DNA from: Glebionis coronaria
Taxonomy: Eukaryota; Streptophyta; Magnoliopsida; Asterales; Asteraceae
Assembly (NCBI GenBank): GCA_025667525.1
Contig: JANFOE010000190.1
Coordinates: 2,606,501-2,670,500, forward strand
Length of the DNA: 64,000 nucleotides
Direction of reading: 5' to 3'
The notes under the pieces are model-generated. The model was given only the letters and a program-made list of their open reading frames with translations, made no database searches and had not been told where the DNA came from. A program made the translations under genes and the position numbers. Of the stretch, positions 42,506-57,720 are shown piece after piece. The first letter of the stretch is position 1, and the number at the start of each line of letters is the position of its first letter.

Positions 42506-44328
42506 TGATAGGTGTGTAAACACCCATCCTTTTTACCACTCAACTACAATAATAACCGGACCAAAACGTGTATTTTATTTCGTAAATGTCGGAATTATGC
42601 GTGGTTTGTGTTTTTGTTGTGATTTAGGACGAAAATGTGAAAAGGGGAGAAAACACGGGCATTCACGGGCTTTTATCAAAGAAAAAGACAAAAGGCGAAG
42701 TCAAGAAATCAAGAGTGCAAAAAGAACGGAAGTCCAAGACCAATTCTGAAGATTTATCGAAGAAAAAGTCAAAAGACGGAAGTTTACTAAAAGCCAAAGA
42801 ACTAAAGTCTTATTTATGAAGAAATTTCAAGACGAGTTTAAAGAAATCGAGACAAAGTCGTTAAAGTCAAAGAATTAAGAAGATTAAGGAATTAATGACA
42901 ACTAAAGAAAGAAGAAAGAGGGGAGGAAGCTTCCTAAGCACCTCCCTAATTCCCCTATAAATAGTCTTCATTTTCATTTCATTTGTTTTTGTTGGCTAGA
43001 GTGACACTAGTTCTTCCACCCTTTTAATTACTTGTTCTTTAAATTCATGTCAATTTAAATACATTGTCTTGCACCTTAAATTCATTTAATTTCAAGTAAG
43101 TTTCCTTTTAATTATTGTCAATCTTTACTTTTATTGTTTATCTCCTATCTTCCTCTCTTGTTTGATTTTAATCTTTATGCTTTATTGTTTATGTTCATGT
43201 TCTTGAGTTTTTATTAAATTGATTAAGTGGGTTTTGATTATTTTGATTACTATTGTTAGTTTGATTGATTTAGATTGTTTGTTTATGATTAGTAGATTTT
43301 ATTTGGTTAGTTTGATTTAATCTTTTGGTTGATTTGGGTTAGATTGGTTTGGATTCGTGTTTCTTTTTGTTCCTTGTTCTTCGCTGTCTGTTACTGTTCT
43401 TCCCCAGGTTATTCCGAATCAAAGCAATTTATTCTGAATCAAGGTGGTGTTGTGATTGTTCCGAACCAAGCTAATATTCCGGATAAGTGACATATTTCGG
43501 ATCAGTGGAAGTTCCGAATCAAGCTGACATTCCAAGTGAAGAATTTGTTCCGGATCAAGTCGTTTATTCGGAATAATATTCCGGATCAAGGTTTCATTCG
43601 GAACATTCCGAACCAAGAAGATATTCAGGATCAAGGGCTTCATTCGGAATAACTTATATTCCGAATAAGGGTGTTCATTCGGAATATTCCGAATGAAGGT
43701 TTTCTGCTGATTGTTCCGAATCAATGGTTCAGACAAGGTTGTTCATTCGGAACATCAAATATTCCGGATCAAGGGGTGTTCATTCGGAACATTTCGGATC
43801 AAGTTTTTGGTAATTATTCCGAGTGAAGAAGACATCATTCCGAACGAAGGTGACATTCCGGATGAGTGATTATTCCGAACGAAGAATTATTCGGAATGAG
43901 CTGTTTTCAGGTTCTTTTAAGTTTCTGTTTTTAAGTTTTAATTTTTTAATTTTTAAGCTTTACTTTTCCCGCCTTTTTACTTAGTCGCACTTTAAGTTTA
44001 CTTGCCTTAGATTTATTTTAAGCCTTGCCTTAGTTTAAGTTTTAGTTACGTTTTAAGTTTTCCTTAGATAGTTTTAAGTTTGTGTTATTTACTTTTAGTG
44101 CCTTTTAATTTCCCGTCACGCTTTTAATTTCCCGTCATTTATTTAAAGTAGATTTAGATTTAAATTACAGCCATTTATTTTAATAGTTTTTGCACTTTTA
44201 ATTTTCACTACAACGACACAACATTTGTTTCCACCAAAGACAGCTGAGTCGCATAGTTAACATGTTATCAATTCTATTACACCGATTTCAACGAACAAAA
44301 TTTCTTACTGGCCAAAAGCTTTGTATTA
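42506..44328 (+). mobile_element. 3' LTR of element B
   Basis: TGATAGGTGTG to TTTGTATTA, 1823 bp, close copy of the 5' LTR with an extra ~40 bp near 43240-43280. The frame 42468-42749 runs over the LTR start and is not a gene. Confidence 0.9.
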
Positions 44329-44333
44329 GATAT
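44329..44333. repeat. Target-site duplication of element B, right copy
   Basis: GATAT, identical to 35370-35374. Confidence 0.9.
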
Positions 44334-45761
44334 ATTTATCCTCATACCTTGTTAGGTTCTTTTGGGATAGACTTTCTCCTTGATCTTTAGGGGAGTAATT
44401 GCTTTTCGTCGTGTGTCTCGATCACTCATATTGATTTAGGAATAATGATACTTCACATCATCTTGGATCTTTAGCAACAAAATAGAGCTCCTCATGCCTT
44501 GTTAGGGCCTTTTTGGATCTTCACCAATATTCGCATCCCGCTTCAATAAGTTATGGCTTGGCTATGAACTCTATTCAACCCCGAGCAACTTTTAAACGTT
44601 CTTGTGCTAGAAGCTAAGTAACCTTTCAAATCGTACGACCTTACTTATTGCAATTATTTTTATTCCTAATGCATTGATCTTATGGGAGAAAAACCACAAT
44701 TAAAAACATATGAGTTTTTGAAAGAACATTTTCATGTTCTACGTTTAGCATGATCACTTGTCTAACTCTATCATTTCTCGTTCTTCACTATTTAAAGACC
44801 TCTAATTAAAGAGACTCGTGAATACTTAGCCACGCAAGTCAAAATTAAGCCAAATTTGGATTAGCTTTCATTAAGACTATATCAAATTGAAGTTTTGGGT
44901 TTTCAAGCCACATATAGGATCTTGCACTTTCTTGGACTTTTTCAAGTTTAGAGAATGCATTTTATAGTTCACTTGATAAGTGACTTTCTAGGATCAATTA
45001 TAGGAACTTGCGAAAAGTTCTTGTTCTTAACCCGAATGAGCTAAGACTTTCGTGTTTTAAAGTTCCCTATATAAAAGTCTAGCAAAACTTGATTCGAGCG
45101 GGTTAAGGAATGTAAAGGGCTCCAAATTCCCATCAAGTCAAAAATTAACTCTTATTCTACCCATAAGAAAATATACATTCGTGTCTTAAAAACACTTATG
45201 AAAACTAAGAAAAATTTTAAAATTTTGCCACTTTTAGCCTTATTAGCAACAAAACAAAACGTTGAAAGTTGGAAAAGGTGAGGGCGCATCAAAGTAAGTA
45301 TCTATTCACCCCCCCCATACTAAAATTAAACATTGTCCTCAATGTTTCTAGTCTAAAGGTGGAGCACCCCCATACTCGAGATGAAGAGTCGAATGCTTAG
45401 GATCTAGCATGGAAAGGGTGATCAACAATATATCTAAAGCCGTTTATTAATTATGCTTAAAGATAATTGTTAGAACAATAAAGGATATGTCATAGATTCG
45501 TGAAAAACTCTTCAAGCAAACGATCGAGGCTCACTTAAACAAACACGAGAGTCTTCAATCGTAGTGATAATGTCCTAGATAACACATTCACAAACAACCA
45601 CGAGACAACGAGTTGGAAGGGAACAAATCCCCTCTCATTATTTATTAGAAAGCATAAAAAGATAAGCATGGGATCTCCCCCACGAGGCACCTCATTTTTT
45701 ATTACCGAGTCTTGAGCTCGACTCGATCCCCTCAAGGCTAATTATCATTGGGTAAGGTGAC
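44334..45761 (-). other. 3' spacer of element D, proximal part
   Basis: Non-coding minus-strand sequence matching 62321-63700 of element C in reverse complement. It contains the hairpin GAACTT/AAGTTC (45004-45020), internal hairpin AAACATTG/CAATGTTT with loop AGGA on the sense strand (45328-45347), TAGTATGGGGG boxes (45309-45322 and 45367-45376), and the post-stop hairpin (45706-45725). The frame 45535-45735 overlaps these and is not a gene. Confidence 0.8.
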
Positions 45762-46178
45762 TTAGTCGAGGTCGTCCAACGAAGGAACTTCCCCACCAAA
45801 GTAGTGTTTAAGCCTATGTCCATTCACCATAAAATTAGGACCATCATTTTGAGCTAGCTCGATGGTCCCATAAGGAAAAACTTGTGTAATGGTGAAAGGA
45901 CCCGACCAACGAGGTTTCAATTTCCCGGAAAATATCTTTAATCGAGAGTTAAAACGTAACACTTGATCACCAACGTTAAAAACCCGGTTTTTAAGCTTTG
46001 CATCATGAAACTTTTTGGTCTTTTCTTTGAAAATCAATGAATTTTCATAAGCATTATCTCTTAATTCATCCAATTCATTCAATTGTATTTTCCGGTGATC
46101 TCCTGCGGTCTTTAAATCAAAATTTGCATGCTTAAGGGCCCAATATGCCTTATGCTCCAATTCAATGGGAAATGACAA
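45762..46178 (-). pseudogene. Integrase C-terminal region, element D
   Basis: Minus-strand frame of 138 residues: [19 protein letters not shown], then [29 protein letters not shown] and VNGHRLKHYFGG, ending in a natural stop. A frameshift at about 46115-46175 separates it from the catalytic core. It aligns with C at 61880-62320 and A at 13030-13461. Confidence 0.88.
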
Positions 46179-46723
46179 TTCTTTCCATAAACCAACTTAT
46201 ATGGAGTACAACCGATAGGTTTCTTACAAGCGGCCCTAAAGGCCCATAAAGCGTCATCGAGTTTGTCGGACCATGAAGCACGGTTCTCTCTAATCGACCT
46301 CTCTAAAATACTCTTCAAAGCTCGGTTTGAAACCTCGACTTGGCCACTCGTTTGCGGGTGATAAGCCGTAGAAAGACGATGAGTAACTCCATATTTCTTT
46401 AAGACCTTCTCGAATTGGTCATTACAAAAATGGGTTCCACGATCGCTTATAATAGCACGAGGGATTCCAAACCGAGAGAATAGTTGCTTCAAAAAATTCA
46501 CTACCACACGAGCATCATTAGTAGGTAAAGCCTTAGCTTCCATCCACTTAGAAAGGTAGTCGACGGCGACGAGGATATACTTGTTTCCATGAGACGATGG
46601 GAACGACCCCATAAAGTCTATGCCCCAAATGTCGAAAATCTCACATACTTGAATTATATTTTTCAGCATTTCATCACGTTGAGACAATTTTCCTTGACGT
46701 TGGCACGAATCACACGACTTCAC
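46112..46723 (-). pseudogene. Integrase core, element D
   Basis: Minus-strand frame of 203 residues starting in the zinc motif CDSCQRQGK. It has [25 protein letters not shown] and [13 protein letters not shown], so the two Asp and the Glu of the catalytic triad are all present. The end runs into the frameshift. The integrase would insert element DNA into the genome. Confidence 0.9.
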
Positions 46724-46984
46724 AAGTGCGTGTGCATCACGATAGATAGTAGGCCAAAAGAAGCCGACATCGAACTCTTTCTAAGCCGTAAGATTAGCAC
46801 CATGGTGACCACCCGTGGGTCCCTCGTGACAAGCTCTAAGGATGTTAGAAGTTTCGGCACCAAAAACACAACGTCGAATGAGTTGATCCGCACAAACTCG
46901 AAAGAGATAAGGGTCGTCCCAAAAATAGAACTTGACGTCACGGAAGAATTTTCTCTTTTGTTGTGTCGTCATACCCTTGATTAT
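46724..46984 (-). pseudogene. RNase H-integrase linker and zinc region, element D (truncated)
   Basis: The frame 46781-46972 reads [34 protein letters not shown] and [16 protein letters not shown], the integrase N-terminus with its paired His. A stop sits near 46778, where C has a Lys codon. Similarity to C ends exactly at 46984, where LTR G begins, so the rest of D lies beyond G. Confidence 0.85.
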
Positions 46985-48899
46985 TGTGACAACCCAAACC
47001 CGAGGTCATTTATTTAATATTATATAATATTATTTTTACGAATAATTTTGAAATTTTTAATCAGTTGAATGGTATGACGATTGATGGTTTTATTTAAAAC
47101 CGACGTTGGAGGTCTTAATTTTATCTTTTTACTAATAGCGAGGATTATTAGTGACCGATATCGACGGATGCGCGAGATTTTATGTTTTATCATTTGTTGT
47201 CTCGATGTTTATATTTTTGATGTTTTTATTTTAAGTTCGTATTAAGTCGAACCGGGATCATATTATCATCATATTTTGAGTGCGTTTTAACTTTTGAAAA
47301 AAAGTATTTTTACGAAACCCGAGCCTCGTAAATATTTTCAAAATTGACAATTTACATTTTCCCCCTTACAACTATTTAATTTCATTTTGGACCAAAACTA
47401 TCACAAATTGGCAAATTCTACCCCTCCACCCCACTATATATAATTTTTCCACTAACCATTTTAAATATAAAATTCATTTTATATAAAAAATCACAATCTC
47501 TATCTCTTTGTTCTTGTTTAGCCGTCCACCACCACAACACAATTCACCATGGTTTTGATTTTTCTACTTTGATTCATAGAAACAAATTAGAATCCCATAT
47601 TGCAAATTCAAAGAGGAACATTTTGATATAATTTTTACCCACATGCATTAACTTTTTCAAAAATTTATTTTCATGATGAACTAGTAGTGTTTGATCTATT
47701 TTTATAGTTGTGTGAATGTGTTATTGTTATTATATTCAAGAATTGTTGGTTGCATGTTCATTATTTTTGAGTGGGTAATTTTTGTATGATGATTTAAATG
47801 TGTTATGGGTTAGTTAAGTCGTTGGTAATGATATTAGGGTGATATTAGGCACATGAGAATGATTAAAATGTGGTGAAAAATTAATTTTGAATGACTTTTA
47901 AATATATATTTTTAAACAGATTATTAAACTTAATTTTCTGAAAATATGAGTTTGAGTTTGAGATGAACTAACTAGATATTGTTGTAGAGGATGTTTTTAG
48001 CTTCGTTTTGGTATAAGGTAGGGCTTCTAGCTCCAAACGAGCGAAAGGTTACGTTAGTTTGATTATTCGTGTACCCGGAGACGGGTATCGTCACAATATA
48101 AAATTGTTGTCGATATTTGGATCGAATCTCGGGGACTATAAAATGGATTTTAAAATGAGTCATGGACTGATTTTGAATGATAAGTATGATGATGTTGAGT
48201 TATTTTCAAAGTTGAGTGTCGGTTTTGTAACTGGAGAAAAATAAATGTGTTAAAAGACTATATGAGTTGTTGACGTAAAACTGTCCGGTTTTTGTAGTCC
48301 AAAGATGTGTCGGGCAGGGAACTTTAAAAGTAAAATCTTTTGATGGGCTTTTAACAGGTCTTTCTATATATAGTAAGTGACATCTCTGATTAGTATCATA
48401 AATATTTGATGTGTTTAAGTGGGGTAAACGAGCTCGTACATTTGGTGTGTACCGGCAGATTTTTATCGAAAGAATTAACTAATAGAATAAACATATAGAA
48501 TGAAGTAAAAGGTCACTTCAATTGTTTTCATTTTGGGTTGGTTGTGATTTTATGATTTTGAGTTTGATGTTAGTAAGTATGGATTTTATTCGGGTTTATT
48601 ATTGATGAACGCGTCTTATTTGATAAGTTGCGGTTTTTGTGTTTATCGGGCATCAACTATTGTCGAAGATCGTCTTACTACTGCTATTACTCCAAGTGAG
48701 TCTATAGCCTCGCTTTTGTAATTGTTTTGAATGATTTTAAAACCCGCGAGGGGGATACATGCTATTTGAAAGTAAAATGAACATAAGTCATGATTGATTG
48801 TTTGGACCCAAATGTTGCCTTTTTTGCCTTTGTTGCCTTTGTTGATTTGAATTGTATAAGTACCTAATTTGCAAAAGTCCCTAAATTCATGAGCCGTTA
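46985..48899 (+). mobile_element. Chromovirus LTR G, cut by element H
   Basis: Starts TGTGACAACCC exactly where element D is interrupted, so it is an insertion into D; ATTAT (46980-46984) is the expected target duplication. It carries TATATATAA (47435-47443), a donor-like CAAGTGAGT (48693-48701) and the CCTCGC/GCGAGG pair (48708-48751) shared with LTR I. It is cut at 48899 by LTR H. No ORF of note. Confidence 0.75.
47435..47443 (+). promoter_or_regulatory. TATA box of LTR G
   Basis: TATATATAA about 450 bp into the LTR, followed by CT-rich sequence. Plausible LTR promoter. Confidence 0.5.
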
Positions 48900-52054
<3,155 letters not shown>

Positions 52055-52153
52055 TCATCCCCTTGATAGAGAAGCTTTGTCCTCAAAGCTTAGAAGTGTC
52101 ACGGTTTCTAGAGTTGTCAAAGAGTTGCGGATATTTCTTGCGAAATTGATCCT
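52055..52153 (-). promoter_or_regulatory. Polypurine tract and hairpin, element H
   Basis: On the minus strand CTATCAAGGGGATGA (52055-52069) abuts the LTR. The hairpin AAGCTTTG/CAAAGCTT (52072-52091) has sense-strand loop AGGA and lies 17 nt from the LTR. The remaining ~60 bp are element H interior, cut by C at 52153. Confidence 0.75.
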
Positions 52154-53212
52154 TGATGAGATGGCATTTATACATGATCTCATCGTTCTTTTCGGGCTTT
52201 AAATGCACAAAAATGTCATAAAATACCATATATATGCTTGTGTTTGTTTACTTGTGTATTTTAGGTATGGATATCGTGAAAAAGACAAAAGATCACAAGT
52301 TACAAGGAAAAACGGACACGAGAAATGAAGTCGTACAAAGAACCGGGCCCTAATCATGGAATTCTCAACAAATACCCTTGAAGACTTGAAGACAAACAAG
52401 ATTGATCCTCATTTATTGAAGAATTGACACTTAAAACCCTTGTAAATTCATAATTACAAGTTTGGTCCCTTAAGTTTGTCAAAATTACACAAAAGGTCCT
52501 TCAACTTTGAAGAAATGGCAAGAATAGTCCCTCAACAAATCAAAATTGCCAATAATGGTCCCTCATGAAGTCAAAGTTACAATGAAGACCTTTGAAGATC
52601 AACAATGTCCAAAATCAGTCCTTGAAAAATCTCAAAATGGCAAATATAACCCTTGAAACACTTCTTATAAAGTTTTGTGCCAAAGTTGCCAAGAGGTGAA
52701 AGTTGTTACAAGTTAAATTGGGCGCTGATAGAAGTTTGCTTACAAATGCAAAAAGAAAAGAAAAGGACGGACTGAAAGTGTGCATTTGAAACATTCAAAC
52801 AAGTATTTGCGCCAAACACTTCTCCAATCCACCAAAAACGGATCAAAAAGAGTACTATTCACTTTTACCAGCCCAGATTTTACACCACTTAAATCAAAGG
52901 GTAAAATGAAATTACCTTGGCACACGTTTGATTCACCTCACCTTAAACGCATCCCACACAAAAAACCCTCACTCCCACTCACTATGGACCCCACCCCCAA
53001 TTCCCTTTCCACCAATCAGAATGAAACTTGGTCTCCAAGCTAAGTGACGTGTCCAAATCAACAACTATGATTCATTGCTGCATCACAAAGCTAAAATGAA
53101 CATCCAGGATCAATTTGGACAGCTCAAATGATTAAAACGTCTAGAAGGACTTAGGGCATTTAGGGAAATTCACTTCTAGGGTTTGTGAATAGTGTTTAGC
53201 CAGGCATTTGCC

Positions 53213-53220
53213 TATAAAAG
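53213..53220 (+). promoter_or_regulatory. TATA box of LTR C
   Basis: TATAAAAG in GCCTATAAAAGGAG context, about 1.06 kb into the LTR; the best TATA match in it. LTR D has a mutated version. Confidence 0.65.
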
Positions 53221-54229
53221 GAGACCTCAACATGTGAGAGTCCCTTTGTTCCAGATTTTAGCTTTTAATCTTTGTAATTCCTTTTTATGAAATAAAGTTT
53301 GAATTTCTTAAAAATTTGAGTTCTAATCTGTTATTTATAAAAGTTTGGTGTTTGAGAAGCTAAAATCTGAGTTCCATTTATATGTTTGAAGGTTTTTGAG
53401 GCAAGGTTTTAGTTGATAAAGCTTGGGTTTCAAAAGTCAGAAAGTTGGCATTATATTTGATCTCACTTTGTGTTTGTTCATCTTAGCAGCATTGGAAGCT
53501 GGTACTTGTTTTGCTAGTACCTCAGCTCAAACAATCCAGGGCCTGGATGTAGGTCTTGGAGGTTTGCACCTTCTTCCCTTTTCATTTTCTCTTTAATTTT
53601 CTGAATATTTGTGATTTTTGTGGATTATTGCTTGAATCTGTGTTATTGTGGTTGATTATTGTTGATTTGGCTTTGTTTGATGTTAATGAGGTGTTACTGA
53701 TCTGATTTGTGGGTTGAATCTTCATAAGCCTTTGAAAATTTGTGAAAATAAGTTTTAAAAGGGTGTTTGGGATTACTGCATAAGTTGGATTTGAGGTTTG
53801 TTAAGTGCTTGTGAGTTGTTTGCAAGTATTGGTATCTGTTATTTGGGAGCATATGTTCATCTGTTTGCAGGTTTTGAGGCTTTGAACACATTGATTCATA
53901 GATTGGCTATAAAATCTTCATAACTTGGTAAAATTGGCTAGGATTTTGAGGACACCTAGATCTAAGCATAGGTTAAGGGTAACAAGTGCTAAATCTTAGT
54001 TAATCACACCAGGGTAGAAGGATTTGAGGCTTGAAATTAGATCAAGTGTCAAGTATATCAGCAAACTGTTTCTGCAAATTGTTCATTGTTCATCAGTAAC
54101 TTTTAGTGCCTTGATCTTGTTGATTTCTTTGATTCAGTGTTTGATTCTTGTTGCTTTGTGTTTATTGTTAGTTTATATAGCTTGTGTATGCATCTGGTTA
54201 AGTTTGATTGGCTTATTTTGCTGAAATCT

Positions 54230-54980
54230 GCTTATTAAGTGCTTAACTGCTTATTTGCATATCTGGAGCATATATGTGGACTGTTTGGCTTATTGTGGCT
54301 TATTGTGTGGATCATTTTGTGATTTTATTGTTGCTATTGACTCCTTGTGGTTCACTGATCACAAGGGTGCCTTTGTTTCCAATTGAATCAAACCAGAACT
54401 CTCAAATAAGCTTGGTCAATTAGTCAAAGCAGTGGGAACTCCTTTCCCCTGCTGGTTGCCACTGCTAGTGCAATTTTGGTGTCAGCTTATCAATAAGCTA
54501 TAATAGCTTATTTTAACCAGCAACAACTTTGTTTTTGTAATAGGTGCTCATATTTTGACCCATTTGTTCATCCTGGAGCATTTGGGTGGTTGACTTTTAG
54601 GTTTGACTAGAAAACCAACTCCTTTGACTTTTACATAAGTTCATTTGTGCTTATTCTGGCTTATTGGTTGTGCTTATTGGATTTTTGTTGATTGATATTG
54701 CTTATTGAGTCCATTTGAAAGCTTTTGCAAGTTGAATTAGCTTCTGAGGTTCAGTATTTCTCAAAAACGACTATTTTGTCGTTTTGTGGATTTTTGCTTT
54801 TCTATTTTCTGGCTTATTAAGTGAGCTTATTGAAAATTTCTTTTGACAGATCTCTTTGGCATCCTAAAAGAGGGTTGTGTGTCAAATTAGAGCTTATGGC
54901 ATTAGCTTATGGCTTAATGGGCTGAAAAGCCCAATAAGAATAAGCTTTGTGTTCAATAAGCTGTGATAAGCACATTTTCA
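54230..54980 (+). repeat. GCTTATT motif cluster in LTR C
   Basis: GCTTATT, GCTTATC and AATAAGC/ATAAGCT occur every 20-40 bp through this part of the LTR. LTR D has the same cluster at 31730-32620. Confidence 0.7.
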
Positions 54981-55917
54981 GCTTTTGGGCCTTTAGAGTT
55001 TTGTTCTTAGAATTAAATTTTAAGTCAGATAGGGCTTTTCCAAGTCAATTGGGCCAAGTTTGACTTTTTGGGCCCAAAAGCCCATTTGTGTTGACTGAAT
55101 TTGAATTTGGCCCATTTGAGGGCCCATTAGGGGTATTTTGGTAATTTCACTTTCATTTTCTGATTATTTAGGTTAAAATAAACTAGTTTGCAAGTTTTTA
55201 GAATTTTTTATAATTTTTGGATTTTTAATATTATTTTATTATTATTTTTAAAATTTCACATTTTCCAACTTTTTACATTTTTCTTAGGTTAAATATATTA
55301 AAATAGGAATTTAGCAACTTTTAGAATAATTTTATCACTTATAGATTAATTTTTATAATTATTTTAAGTTTTAATAGTTTTTAAATCATTTTAAATAGTT
55401 TTTATTAGTTTTAAAATTTCCAAAAATAGCTTTTAATCTTTTTAGGTCATTTTAGAGGTTTATCAATTGAAAAATCTTTATTTGGGCTTTTTAATAATGT
55501 ATTTGATTTTTAGGGCTTTAATTAGCATTTAAAAAATGAATATTTAATTATTTAAAAGGTTTGAAAAAGTTTTGATAATTGGTAAACTCTTAGTTTATTA
55601 TTTTTGATTTTTGGTGAATTTTTGGTAATTTTTAGAATTTATTTTTATTTTTGTGGTTTTTAAGCTTCTACGTTTTAACTTTCTAATAGTGATTTTGTGT
55701 TAATTTTTTATTTTTTCGTCTTCGACATTTTCTCTTCTAATCCCCTTCTAAACCAATCATTAATCACAAACATTTGGCAAGTTTTTCACACACATATACC
55801 TCCTTGGGAAACGAACTTAATTGGGTCATTAACACTTGATTTTTCCTAAAATCATTTGTTCGATACTTACCGCTTTTACTCCTTTTTCCTAAAGGGTGTA
55901 ATTTACCACAATCACTT

Positions 55918-55935
55918 TGGCGCCGCTGCCGGGGA
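55918..55935 (+). other. Primer-binding site, element C
   Basis: TGGCGCCGCTGCCGGGGA, 3 nt after the LTR end; the same core as in A and B, with a longer match to the usual Athila-type site. Confidence 0.85.
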
Positions 55936-56659
55936 GGTGTGTCGTGATTAATTTGCATTTTTGTTTTTAATATTAACCAAATAGTATTTGTATTAGTAGA
56001 ACTCTACTAATACGTATTATCGGTTTTCTTGGTTTTTCTTGTACAAATATTATTAATATATTGTATTAAGTATCACAATAAATTCACAATATCTCCAAAA
56101 GTGTGAAAACACAACCTTAATTGGGATTTGATCTCCTAATTATTGTATTCGAATCTCAAACAAAAAGAAAAGGCAAAAATAGATAAATACTTTCGTGAAG
56201 CTCGATTTTGAAAGATACAAACTATAAGGTGGGTATAAGGCGGGTATTATAAAATATACCCTAAGGATCAAGGCTCTTAAGTGCTTCGCGCCGCCTCGTT
56301 TCCCCGCTTGCTTGTGAGTATTTTGAGATTGAAGGCTAATCGAGGGTTTTGCCGCCCAAAGTATTATTACGTATAATATATTTGCTTGGTTTTCTTTGTG
56401 ATTAAAACCTCTTGAACAATTTGGTTTTCACCAAAGTTCTAAAGTCATTCGAAGGCGTTTACTCCACGTGATCGTTTTCATTCCTTTGAGGCTTCTTTAA
56501 TCAAGAGTTTTATTCGAGGAGAGATTTTGTAAATTGTTGTCTACGAAGATACACCAAAATCCAAAAAATTAAATATCATCAAAAACACAAAAAAATTGAA
56601 AATTCACAAAACACCCAAAAAGAATCTTCTTTACTCACCTCCCATTCTTCGTGAAGTTT
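55936..56659 (+). other. Leader between primer site and gag, element C
   Basis: 724 bp, AT-rich, no ORF. Unlike A and B, no clear pyrimidine tract with AG precedes gag. Confidence 0.6.
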
Positions 56660-57720
56660 ATGATCACTCGTAATCAAGCAAAACGAGCTCGTAAACGACT
56701 TCAAAAGCAAGCCAATCAAGAGACATTGATTGTTGAAGAACCTCCAATTGTTGAACCTATTGTAGAACAAGAAGTCGTCATGGCTAATCGTACTATGATG
56801 GAGTTGCTACAAGCACCCACCGAGGGTTTTGGAGAGGCTATTGTGATTCCCGCCATCCTTGCGGAGAATTTCGAAATTAAGACGGGTTTAATGTCTATGT
56901 TGCAAGCAAATAAGTTTAGAGGTCACGAGAAAGACAACCCGCATTACCATATTAGGAATTTCAACCGTCTCACCGCCACTAGCAAATTTAAGGATGTTCC
57001 ACATGACGCCATTAAGATGATGTTGTTTCCATACTCGTTGGATGGACCCGCAAAAATTTGGCTCGGGAAAGAACCGCAAAATTCGATTTTGACATGGGCC
57101 GATCTCGTTTCTAAGTTTGTGAACAAGTTTTTTCCACCATCTAAAACAACACACTTGAAAAATGAGATTTCACGATTTGTGCAAAGAAATAATGAAAGTT
57201 TTTCAATGGCATGGGAACGCTTTAAAGAGATGTTACATGAATGTCCACACCATGATTTTACGGAATTGCATCAAGTGGATACTTTTTATAATGGGCTTAA
57301 TGATCATGAACGAGATTATTTGAATGCCGCCGCGGGTGGTAATTTTTTGTGCAAGACGACAAATGAGGCTTTACAAATCATTGAAAATAGATATAAGGTT
57401 TATAACCCTCGTAACACACCGAGTGTTGCCAATATGGGTTCGTCATCTTCGTCACAATCGTCTCGTAGCATTAACGCCTTACATGATGAAGCTAATGAGG
57501 AAAATCGGTTTTTTGATAGATTTGCTAATCTTATGTCCCATTGGAAGGCTCAAGAAGCTTCCAATTCCGCTTCGGTTAAAGCGGTTGCTAAGAGTTGTTT
57601 ATCTTGTGGAGGAGCTCATGATCTTTCCGAGTGCATTACCGCGGATGGTAACACTTCGAGTGCTTATGTAGCAACGGGAACTTACAACCAAAACGGTCAA
57701 GGTTCCGTCCAAATCAAGCT
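56660..57720 (+). pseudogene. gag: gag, element C
   Basis: Start at ATG 56660 (MITRNQAKRARKRLQ), nine bases into an open frame beginning 56651; a basic N-terminus as in related gags. The gag core follows: FRGHEKDNPHYHIRNF, LFPYSLDGPAKIWL, FVNKFFPPSK, AWERFKEMLHECPHH and DTFYNGL. The zinc knuckle is CLSCGGAHDLSEC near residue 315, with the short X3 spacing of A and B. Near 57705 an indel shifts the frame inside an N/Q-rich stretch; the old frame runs on to 57967 with unrelated residues. Confidence 0.88.

Larger units (their letters stand above)
35375..44328 (+). mobile_element. Non-autonomous Athila-like element B (gag-protease only)
   Basis: An 8.95-kb element with LTRs 35375-37176 and 42506-44328, primer site, one long gag-protease ORF (37431-40352), and the same 3' spacer plan as element A, flanked by GATAT. 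No RT, RNase H or integrase sequence is present: after the ORF the sequence goes straight to the post-pol hairpin that follows integrase in A, C and D. The two LTRs differ at about six or seven of the first 230 positions (~97% identical by eye), plus a ~40-bp indel. It sits inside the 3' spacer of element D. It could move only with pol enzymes supplied by a relative. The LTR ends TGATA...TATTA are not TG...CA. Confidence 0.9.
52154..55914 (+). mobile_element. 5' LTR of element C
   Basis: TGATGAGATGG to CCACAATCA, 3761 bp. Opening hairpin GATGAGAT/ATCTCATC (52155-52184). Repeated GGTCCCT-type segments at 52400-52640. TATAAAAG at 53213-53220, followed by a poly(A)-like AATAAA at 53291-53296. 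A dense GCTTATT cluster lies at 54230-54980. About 2.7 kb of the LTR lies downstream of the TATA box. The frame 52780-53043 has no recognisable protein. Confidence 0.88.
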
